Assembly: GCF_000003605.2 (NCBI RefSeq)
Contig: NW_003123905.1
Coordinates: 304,796 to 319,074 of the forward strand
Direction of reading: 5' to 3'
Length of the DNA: 14,279 bases
From: Saccoglossus kowalevskii
Lineage: Eukaryota > Hemichordata > Enteropneusta > Harrimaniidae
The notes beneath the pieces are model-generated. The model was not told where the DNA came from. It saw only the letters and a list, made by a program, of their open reading frames with translations, and did not search any database. The position numbers and the translations under genes were made by a program. Numbering within the stretch: the stretch's first letter is position 1; each line of letters opens with the position of its first letter. This document shows, in pieces, positions 7,628 through 14,279 of this stretch.

Positions 7628-7724
7628 CCCTGGTGTAGTCAGTGTGAACATACAAAAGACGCAATCATGTACTATCGGTTTACGGTTTATTAAGTATAAC
7701 GGATTAAAGGTCAATATTGTTTAA
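7576..7724 (+). CDS. Candidate terminal exon after a strong acceptor
   Basis: The tract TCTCCACTGCTTCTTTTTTC runs into AG at 7574-7575, one of the best acceptor-like sites in the window. If the exon is entered in phase 1, it reads IIVACIFVYNSQAITGDPGV and continues to TAA at 7722-7724, 48 residues in all. The start is hydrophobic and the rest polar (NIQKTQSCTIGLRFIKYNG), with balanced composition. The unit-1 donor is phase 0 and would give GAA TAA here, so the two do not join. No matching upstream exon was found. This overlaps the 7520-7627 ORF in another frame; at most one is real. Confidence 0.17.
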
Positions 7725-8153
7725 GTCATATCGCACAATGCTCAAATCTCAGCAGGAATACCAGTCAGATTAGAACCATGTGCGTACAAGTCAATTTGCA
7801 ATGAGTTAGAGCTTGTACAGTAGAATAGGGCTTACATTCAAGTATAAACAATGTACAAGCGAATCGTTAAAACTGACGCTTTTCCCAAAATTAAATATTG
7901 CCAAATTCCCAGCATATGACAAGCCTAATTGGACAAAGTACGTGACTCAATAGAATGACGGTAAAGCAATACAGAAATACAGCAGTTGTATAATAAGTTG
8001 ATAAATTAAATAAGGGAAGTTCACTCCACAATTTACACAATTATAAGCCTAGAATATGCATAAAATGTGTGACCCTAACGTTGTGTTACTGACCAGTATC
8101 ATACAACGAATGTCAATGTTTTATAAGCAGAACTTGCAGTTAAACGTGAAGAA
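7725..8153. other. AT-rich stretch between the array and the Gypsy relic
   Basis: No supported gene. On the minus strand this is where the pol region of the neighbouring Gypsy relic would continue, but I recognise no reverse transcriptase, RNase H or integrase motif, so the element is truncated or unrecognisable from here on. Confidence 0.5.
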
Positions 8154-9723
8154 TTAAAGTTTCATCCACATGTTGACGATTTTCTTGGAGATAAAAAGAC
8201 AGCAAGTGCCATCAATGTGTTGAACCATGGAGTGCTCTGGTATATTGGTGTCCCTAGTCTCAACACCTTGTGCCACATCAGTCGACATAGACTGATAGTT
8301 TATGCACTCGGCCTCTTCCTGAGAGAGGGAACCAATATTCACCAGCTAATTCTTTCTAGCATGATGAAATGTCGACAATAGTTGCCACCTGACCTCTGCG
8401 AGACTGACGTGAGATTTCACCACTAACATTTCACTCAGCTACCTTGCCCAACTCATGTTTGCTAATGGAATGACTGTCCCCTCAGGGTATATTATCTGCG
8501 ACCTCCGTCAAGTCACCAGCCCCAGGAATATTACCAATCAAAAACATCATCATATAATCTGTCTTTACAAGAGCAGTGTAATATGGTACGGTGACATGTA
8601 CGTCTGCCTCAGGTGCCATCATGATTGAACCATCTACGAGTTACACATTTAGGAGTTGAGCCATTAAACTCTGAGGGCAGTACTAAACTTTGTCCTCAGC
8701 AACACCCTCAGTACCTAGCATATTAAAATATGTCACCCGAGCATGCACATCCTCTCCTACTGCCCCGAACATGTGTTAGCATTCCGTACACACATAGCCA
8801 ACAATAAACAAGCAGACACAATAGTAGCATCTGACTGGGCACATGTACCAGTTGGTGTTTGAACAAATGCTGCAAGAGTCAGTCTCTCTCCAGTTGCAGA
8901 ATGAGTCGTTTATGATTCACAGGACCACAATGATAACACTTTAACTGTTTATAACCACTCCATGTTCTTCTGTGTCTATGATTTATTTATTGGACGACCA
9001 ACATTGTTATTTAGACTATTTTTATTAACCTTGGATACACAAATATCCTCAGTCTTTTGGTCAGCATAATCAAGAGCTTCATTTCTGAGGTCCGCGAATT
9101 CTCCGACTTTATCTGCAGTCTGGCAGTTGTGTTCCTATAAATATCTGGGATACAGGTACTAAAATATTGTTCACATAGAATTAAATCCATGAATGCATCC
9201 AGCATTTACCAATATCCTACATCTCAATCCACTGATTTAAAAAGTGGGTCAATCGTACCAAACACTGTTTGGCATTCTCACATTTACAGGGAGTTTTATG
9301 ACACAATTTATTATGATACCCTTCCTTAGTCAGACTATGTGCTTTCAAAATGGTTGCCTTCACAATAGACCAATCACGCTTTGGGACTCGGCGCATCATA
9401 AACCATCAAGGCACACAACAGCCGACTAAACGCCACACCACTACACGTTTCTCCCATGTGCAGTTTTCGGCATATATTTTAAAACGATTAATATATACAT
9501 CCATATCATCATTTTCTTTATAAGCAGGGGGTGTTTAAAGCTTGGCCACAAATGGGGATTGTATTGGATGCTCTGCCTCAATTGTAGCCATGTCAAGCTT
9601 AGCTACTTCCCATTTTACCTGCATTTAGATCTCGATTGCTTTTCTTGCTTGCCGAGCCAACCGCTCTTCGCGTTGATCAGCTTGCAGCGCAGCAAACTGA
9701 GTCTGTAGATATTTATCTAACAT
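8154..9723 (-). pseudogene. Decayed Ty3/Gypsy retrotransposon Gag-protease region
   Basis: Read from 9723 downward. ATG 9723 starts a charged Gln/Arg/Glu-rich helix (LQADQREERLARQARKAIEI) ending at a stop (9627). The same frame resumes with FVAKL, a stop (9537), then TPPAYKENDDMDVYINRFK and AENCTWEKR, a stop (9408), then DWSIVKATILKAHSLTKEGY and RLTHFLNQWIEM to 9217. This is the SCAN-like Gag capsid domain. A frameshift leads to DLILCEQYFSTC (9205 on) and another to VGEFADLRNEALDYADQKTE. A zinc knuckle CYHCGPVNH follows at 8912-8938, with the last Cys lost. At 8512-8610 stands ADVHVTVPYYTAL and then the IGNIPGAGD motif that follows the protease in these elements. The protease active-site DTG is not visible. 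The tail (8342-8154) reads SQEEAE. An intact element would copy itself by reverse transcription; this one cannot. No LTR or target duplication was identified. Confidence 0.85.
8912..8938 (-). other. CCHC zinc-knuckle remnant of the Gypsy Gag
   Basis: On the minus strand KCYHCGPVNHKRLI shows C-X2-C-X4-H with spacing typical of nucleocapsid zinc knuckles, but the fourth ligand, expected four residues after His, is not a Cys. Zinc knuckles bind the element's RNA. Confidence 0.6.
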
Positions 9724-10054
9724 ATTTATCTTGACAAACAATTTGCTGTACAACTCTCAAAGCAATGATCTGAGAGTGTGAGCCCTCCTTTCATTTGGGT
9801 GTTTTAATTTTAATTCCAAACCCAAACAATAAAGATCCACTCCCCTCCCCTGCACTGCGCAAAGCAGCTTTGCATAGAACTCATTTACATATTTGAATAT
9901 GTTCGAACTACAAAACATTGACGGTTAACAAAGTTATGCGCAAGTCACCTGTTTACTTTAATCACTTTAATAAGACGTTTCATGTTCAGTTTAATTAGAT
10001 TAAAACATACATGACTTGCGTTAGAAAAGTGCAATCCTTCTAGATGTCAAAGCA
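9724..10054. other. Flank upstream of the Gypsy relic
   Basis: This would hold the element's 5' untranslated part and LTR, but I find no LTR edge, TG..CA ends or tRNA primer-binding site. A 15-bp inverted repeat, GCAAAGCAGCTTTGC, lies at 9859-9873, after a short C-rich run. Confidence 0.4.
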
Positions 10055-10070
10055 TTAGTTTCTACTATAA

Positions 10071-10283
10071 ATGACTAACTTTATAAACTTACTAGAACCT
10101 GTGTGTTCTATGGCTGTTAGACGCGGAAAATCGAACCCGTTCAAGCCAGAAATAGTATTGAAAGATTCACCAGAATACAAAATGAACGAAAATGTCAGGA
10201 AATCCCTTTCAGTGAAATTGGTCTTTAATGTCTCTTTCCCAACTATATACGTTAACAGCACGTTTTTTTCCTCCAAGTTTTAG
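10071..10283 (+). CDS. 70-codon ORF, unidentified and doubtful
   Basis: The ATG at 10071 opens a frame to TAG 10281-10283 with fairly balanced composition (VCSMAVRRGKSNPFKPEIV, then KDSPEYKMNENVRK). The opposite strand is open across the same stretch for 73 codons, so at least one is a shadow and both may be chance. No domain, signal peptide or splice context supports either. Listed only because the composition is less AT-driven than neighbouring frames. Confidence 0.12.
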   Translation: MTNFINLLEPVCSMAVRRGKSNPFKPEIVLKDSPEYKMNENVRKSLSVKLVFNVSFPTIYVNSTFFSSKF

Positions 10284-10486
10284 TGTATCGCGTGCGCCAT
10301 TTCACTACAATAACATTACCTTGCAAAACATAGTCCGCGATAAAATAGGTCGTATTTACGTTTTTACTGAATTTTGTCATTAATAAATAGTTCGGATGTC
10401 TCAAACTTTTTTCCCCACAACTACAGGAAAATGGCCGTGCGTAGTAAGGTGATTGACCACAAGATTTAAGGCTGCATGTGGCAGAG
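10284..10486. other. Non-coding stretch with several CpG
   Basis: No gene, repeat or RNA recognised. CpG words become more frequent from here to about 11700. Confidence 0.4.
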
Positions 10487-10514
10487 CACAGTCCCTCAAC
10501 GTTGAGGGACTGTG
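10487..10514. repeat. Perfect 28-bp palindrome
   Basis: CACAGTCCCTCAAC is followed immediately by its exact reverse complement, GTTGAGGGACTGTG, with no spacer. Bases on either side do not extend the symmetry. It could be a dyad protein-binding site, a cruciform, or the junction of two head-to-head element ends. Confidence 0.95.
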
Positions 10515-10515
10515 A

Positions 10516-10550
10516 CAGAGGTACTATTGCGTAAAGCGCAAAGACCTCTG
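10516..10550. repeat. Imperfect hairpin next to the palindrome
   Basis: CAGAGGTACTATTGCG is followed after TAAAG by CGCAAAGACCTCTG, giving a stem closed by seven outer pairs (CAGAGGT/ACCTCTG) and three or more inner pairs. Together with the adjacent palindrome it makes two consecutive foldbacks within 64 bp. Confidence 0.6.
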
Positions 10551-10608
10551 AGAAGGCGATTGAACACTAGACCTATGAAAAGAAGATTGGGTACAGTGGT
10601 GCGCGTCT

Positions 10609-10636
10609 TCAAGCAGCATAGCTCAAGCAGCGTAGC
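10609..10636 (+). repeat. Two tandem copies of a 14-bp word
   Basis: TCAAGCAGCATAGC is followed directly by TCAAGCAGCGTAGC, one mismatch. Confidence 0.85.
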
Positions 10637-11098
10637 TCCGCCCCGAAGATACATGCATTACCGTTCGGCGTAATTCGATTACGTCATTTATATATTCCTA
10701 ATAAACGATTTACTAAAATATAAATAGTATTTATAAAAATAAATTTCATGATTTCACAGATTAATTGTTATTCTTGTATTTCGATGGAAGTTGAATGTTT
10801 GCCTAGACGTATGTGCATTCAATCACCGCGTGCTGCCTAACTGAGTGTTGGATTATTGGTGAAAATACATACAACCTGTTGCAAGATGAAGTCATGACGT
10901 AATACTGATGGCTATAAACTACTAAAAGAATTATCTAATACATGTAGATTCAAAGTTCACTAAAAGTGTACGGGATGTTAAGCTCTACTGTCTGTAGTAG
11001 GTGTGTAATGGCCTCCGCTCAGGTTTATCGTATCGGGAATCTGTCACGTTGCTGAAGTTAGATTAGAAAGCAGATGTTATCATCGGAACCACGTTTAA
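10637..11098. other. Non-coding stretch
   Basis: No supported gene or RNA on either strand. The sequence is mixed AT-rich DNA with scattered CpG. Confidence 0.5.
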
Positions 11099-11264
11099 TT
11101 AAAGCGGGGGAGTCGTCACCTGCGTATGCGTCAGATAGACATAGCGTGTCATTGTTTACAAACAAGCGTCTACCCATGAACCTTTGCGTTTTTAGCGTGT
11201 GTTCTTAGGACACGCTTGGGACTCAATTCCCGCGCGTGCGCAGATGACGATCCTCCCGCTTTAA
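11099..11264. mobile_element. MITE-like element with terminal inverted repeats and TTAA flanks
   Basis: The left end reads TTAA then AGCGGGGGAGTCGTCACCTG; the right end, read on the minus strand, is TTAA then AGCGGGAGGATCGTCATCTG. The two termini agree at 22 of the first 28 positions after TTAA. The interior is 158 bp and has no coding capacity. A further internal foldback, GCGTGTGTTCTTAGGACACGC, lies near 11196. TTAA is the target duplicated by piggyBac-group transposases, so a non-autonomous relative is the natural guess, but TTAA is frequent in AT-rich DNA and the termini do not match a family I can name. Confidence 0.6.
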
Positions 11265-11592
11265 CTCTTAATAATATTTTTTTTTTGTCATTTCTTGTAT
11301 TTCAGTTATTTTATTTTCAATCATATTGTTACTGGTCAAGGTACTTTACCTTGTAGATATGGATTTTTCTTTTAATAAATCATTACGATGATTGATCACA
11401 TTGCTGGGCAACATCTGTGCGAGAATCCGAGATGATATCCATTACATAACGCTGTCCAGAAAAAAGAAATGACTGTGGGAAACGAGAATGTTGCATGTGT
11501 TAGTTATCGAGTCTAGGCATATTCTCGGGCGGACATCCGGGCATTTTCACCGCATGGCAAAAAAATGCTCGACCACTTTAATGTTGAGCAGG

Positions 11593-11692
11593 AGTCTCCC
11601 CTAGCCGTGGTTTCGCGGCGTTTTGGGTGACGGACGAAGCAAAATACCTTCTCGCACTCAAAACGCCGCGAAACCGCGGCTAAAGTCTCCCC
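11593..11692. mobile_element. 82-bp foldback element with 9-bp flanking direct repeats
   Basis: The arm at 11602-11629 (starting TAGCCGTGGTTTCGCGGCG) pairs with 11655-11682 (ending CGCGAAACCGCGGCTA) at 26 of 28 positions, with a 25-base loop. AGTCTCCCC stands directly before the left arm (11593-11601) and again one base after the right arm (11684-11692). Ends beginning TAG and closing CTA, with an 8- to 9-bp duplication, suggest a tiny hAT- or Mutator-type non-autonomous insertion. The arms are far more GC-rich than the surroundings. Confidence 0.65.
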
Positions 11693-12039
11693 ATGCAAAA
11701 TTTCGTGCATCCGCCTCTGGTAATGGTAGGACTTTTATTTTCCAAATGTTTCCACCTATTAACTAGAGTACAGGTTTGACCAGCCTATCTAGTTTGAACA
11801 GACAGACTTCTACTGAAGTTTGTTTAACTAGTAGAAACTCCAGGCACACATTGAAGAAAATTAAAATGCGAACACACATTTTGCCCGAAGCTATGGCCAA
11901 AAATCAGGTTTTCGGCCGTTGTCATGGAAAGAGTACGACAGAAAATTATTTTCTTTAATACCGTTGACTCGATTTTATCACTCTAATTCTAACGTTTGAT
12001 CCAATTTTTGTTTTGTAATTCATACAGCTGCTATTTATT
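11693..12039. other. Non-coding stretch
   Basis: No supported gene. A 60-codon frame at 11776-11958 has no family signal, and its composition is no better than chance. Confidence 0.45.
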
Positions 12040-12054
12040 TATTCAAAAAGTTAA

Positions 12055-12099
12055 CAAATAAATAAATTAATTAATTAATTAATTACTTTAATTAATATT
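12055..12099. repeat. A/T simple sequence, (AAAT)n then (TTAA)n
   Basis: AAATAAATAAATTAATTAAT runs on into further TTAA units and a decayed tail (ACTTTAATTAATATT). Confidence 0.85.
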
Positions 12100-12194
12100 T
12101 AAACTGCAACTGTTAGAGGGGCATCTAGACGTGCCGAAAAGCACGTATTTAGGTATAGAACATTGTAACTGTCGTTTTCCATTTATATAAAAGA

Positions 12195-12198
<4 letters not shown>

Positions 12199-12293
<95 letters not shown>
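12199..12293. repeat. (AAT)n microsatellite, about 31 uninterrupted units
   Basis: A pure run of AAT/TAA/ATA. On the minus strand it reads as a long Ile run inside a 75-codon frame, which is an artefact of the repeat. A pure run this long implies recent expansion and high length polymorphism. Confidence 0.98.
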
Positions 12294-12780
12294 TATCGTT
12301 ATTGCGTTCGTATCGCTATTAGGATGTTGACTAAAATGCAATACAGATGTGAATAAAGACAAACAAACAATTACAGTTAAAAAAATACACACAGGAAAAC
12401 TGACAAGCAAATAAAAGTAGGAAAAAAATAATGGTAAAGTAAATTGGATTGTTTTCCATATTTGTGTTAGTGAATGTTTGGATTACTAATGCATGTACAT
12501 GACCTTATCTTGAGATAGCTGACTACTAGTATATTTTTTTCATTTTTTTCTCTCTTGTTTTGAAACCGTTCTCTATGTATTTTGCTATTTGTATTATTGT
12601 ATATGTAATGAAGAATATATAAATAATGAAAAAAAATTTAATTGAAAAGGATATTTATTTATATGAAAAATTTAATGAAAAATGCAGCTCATTCAATTTA
12701 ATGGGCGACGGTCTTTTCGTTCTATAGGACGTATATTGCTTATAAAGAAAGGCAGCCAGAAAAAATATAGTAAAAGACCA
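12294..12780. other. A-rich and T-rich non-coding stretch
   Basis: Contains many short A runs, T runs and AATAAA words (for example near 12410). No gene supported. Confidence 0.5.
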
Positions 12781-12789
12781 TTCTGCTAA

Positions 12790-12965
12790 CGAGCGCCACC
12801 AAGTGTTGAGAATGCGGACAATCCTGTAACTGGTTCAAACATCATGGCGGACTGAAATAATTCCTGTCGCTACCGACTGACGCTAAATCAGTTACTAGGC
12901 ATCTTTATAGAAAACACCGTTACTTCAGCGCACATCACTGCACTATACTGGTTCATAAATATCTG
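12790..12965 (+). other. Possible non-coding first exon ending at a GTAAGT donor
   Basis: The sequence here is richer in G+C and CpG than its surroundings, contains CAAACATCATGGCGGACTGA (a three-codon upstream ORF), and ends ATATCTG followed by GTAAGT at 12966-12971, the best donor-like site in the window. The nearest downstream acceptor-like site before the THAP ATG is TTTCAG at 14131-14136, giving a plausible 1.17-kb first intron. The left edge is a guess, and whether this exon belongs to the THAP gene is inference. Confidence 0.3.
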
Positions 12966-12971
12966 GTAAGT

Positions 12972-14095
12972 GTCCACGCTTTCTAAATTTCATGCGGAAA
13001 TTACTCAGTCATTAATAGTTTCATGTATTGACTTGCAAGGTGGACATGTTCTGTAGGGGGTCTGTGGTTCTGCTGCTTTTCAAGGATGCAACGGTGTGGT
13101 CGTCACCTTAAACTGTTGTTTTTTATGAAGCTACGTGAATCAATAAATAATTCTGTCTATAACTACGATCTTTTTGTCGAAACTTTGTTCGGATTACACT
13201 TGGTATTTTGTTGATCGCTTATTGATTAGGGACCAATCCTTCTGACCTGGTCAGGTCGGCTAGTGTTAGCAGTTTTGTTTACAAACTCAATGTGACATGT
13301 TTATGCATGGAGCTCCATACAAGAGTGGAAAGGCATTCTGACACTATAGTAATGATCTAATAGCCGATATTTGCAACAATATTTTTAAAATTCATTGATA
13401 TATCAACCAATTGGCACATATCGAAAACAAGTGTCATCTAAGTAATTTGGCACGGCGGTCATTTGACGCATGGAATTTGTTAAAACGATTCACCCACAGT
13501 CTCTGGAGCTTAAATTTTAGAATGTTCCTATTTTAAGACAATGTTGAAAAAATTGTCATACATAATATTAGTTTGATGGCACTGATAAATAGAGGTATTT
13601 TGCTGTCAGCTAAGGACACACTAGAACATTGTGCAAAATCTAAATAATAAAACCATGAATTTAAAACCCAGTAAATATGCTTGAAATGGTAAATCAGTGA
13701 AATTTAAACCCAGTGAAAATTAGTCATTTTACAGTACCCGGTATTACCATGGCACTACCAGCTCTTAACACAAGCAGTCCACTTTACCTGGCTACAAACA
13801 AATTGTATTAACTTTGAACCCTGGGTTCCATATGTACATGCATGTAAAACAATTTCATAGGTTATGGTAATGCTAATTTTTGCATTCAAGATGTAAAATG
13901 TGTAAAGAGTTACTTAGGGCCCCTTGTCCATGACTCTAATCGAAACCTATCCCTCCAGTGCCCCCCCCCCTCCTTCATTTTAATTGTACATGTATATACC
14001 CCTCTGTGGGTCACTTATAATTATTTGGAGGGGCAAAATGAATAAGCCATTTTTCGCAGGCTGCGAGATCATGCGTGACTACGGTTTACGAACCT
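12972..14095. other. Probable intron or intergenic DNA
   Basis: No ORF or RNA supported. It contains a short inverted pair, GACCTG-GT-CAGGTC, near 13244, a near-repeat of TTTAAACCCAGT around 13660-13720, and a run of ten C at 13961-13970. Confidence 0.45.
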
Positions 14096-14101
14096 CAGCA
14101 G

Positions 14102-14117
14102 CCAATTGAGTCATGTG
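14102..14117 (+). promoter_or_regulatory. CCAAT box, AP-1-type word and E-box cluster
   Basis: CCAAT (14102-14106) is followed at once by TGAGTCA (14107-14113), the AP-1 consensus, overlapping CATGTG (14112-14117), an E-box. They lie about 90-100 bases before the THAP ATG and could act as a proximal promoter if transcription starts there. Each word is short, so this is suggestive only. Confidence 0.25.
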
Positions 14118-14203
14118 ATACAGGTCAAGCTTTCAGTTTAATACGATAGCAACCACATTGTCCTACGCGTTGTAAACCTCATCTCGAAACAATATTTTCC
14201 CCA

Positions 14204-14279
14204 ATGGCAGTCAAACGGTGCGCTTACGGCGAATGTAAGAGTGATTCTCGCTTTCAATACAAACATTATATGAATGCTG
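14204..14279 (+). CDS. Start of a THAP-type zinc-finger protein, cut by window end
   Basis: The ATG at 14204 sits in a good context (CCCCAATGG) and opens a frame that stays open to the edge, 25 codons plus one base. It begins MAVKRCAYGECKSDSRF, then QYKHYMNA. The C-X4-C pair at residues 6-11 at the very N-terminus, with K-S-D-S-R after it, is the pattern of the first two ligands of a THAP domain (C2CH zinc finger, DNA-binding, shared with P-element transposases). The remaining Cys-X2-His, normally 35-50 residues on, lies outside the window. The product is probably a nuclear DNA-binding protein: a host regulator, a domesticated transposase or a P-like element. Context cannot decide, though the possible upstream exon and promoter words favour a host gene. 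This is the only frame here that resembles a functional, undamaged coding start. Confidence 0.7.
   Translation, partial: MAVKRCAYGECKSDSRFQYKHYMNA

Noticed and set aside
9244-9429. 61-codon plus-strand frame
   Set aside because: Shadow of the minus-strand Gag relic, which explains this sequence.
10105-10140. GGGTTCGATTTT on the minus strand, resembling a tRNA T-loop
   Set aside because: No five-pair T stem, no acceptor stem and no D arm could be placed around it.
11513-11710. 65-codon minus-strand frame
   Set aside because: Runs through the foldback element; its openness reflects the GC-rich inverted arms.
12183-12410. 75-codon minus-strand frame with a long Ile run
   Set aside because: The Ile run is the (AAT)n microsatellite read in frame; the rest is short and unremarkable.

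Overview
The window looks like intergenic and intronic DNA from an animal nuclear genome. It is strongly AT-rich by eye, has no dense ORFs, no ribosome-binding-site or operon pattern, and carries a satellite array, a long (AAT)n microsatellite, small inverted-repeat elements, decayed Ty3/Gypsy retrotransposon pieces, splice-like signals and the start of a THAP-type zinc-finger exon. A marine invertebrate is likely, since SCAN-like Gypsy Gag fossils and THAP genes with this N-terminus are familiar there. A bivalve or other lophotrochozoan fits the base composition, but this is inference and cnidarians are not excluded. No protein here exceeds 147 codons and no ordinary complete gene is evident.

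Layout: 1-409 is a 73-bp satellite running in from the left edge, with an alternating dimer pattern. 410-3090 is AT-rich DNA without a supported gene; one stretch (about 1156-2157) has coding-like composition but many stops. 3542-3783 is a probable plus-strand fragment of a Gypsy-type Gag N-terminus. 4110-7510 is a degenerate tandem array with a period of about 1.15 kb: one partial and three larger units. Each larger unit carries a core that in the first unit reads as a hydrophobic leader ending at a GTAAGG donor. A possible small secreted-peptide gene (exons 4639-4695 and 5440-5550) sits in unit 1, with broken relatives in units 2 and 3. A short related-looking ORF (7520-7627) follows the array. 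This is the most original part of the window, and it is hypothetical.

8154-9723 on the minus strand is a clearly decayed Gag-protease region of a Ty3/Gypsy element, with recognisable Gag, zinc-knuckle and protease-downstream segments broken by stops and frameshifts. 9724-12040 holds a perfect 28-bp palindrome, a TTAA-flanked MITE and an 82-bp foldback element with direct repeats. 12040-12300 is simple-sequence DNA.

The right end resembles the start of a real gene: a possible non-coding first exon with a GTAAGT donor at 12966, and at 14204 an ATG opening a THAP-like zinc-finger coding sequence that leaves the window.
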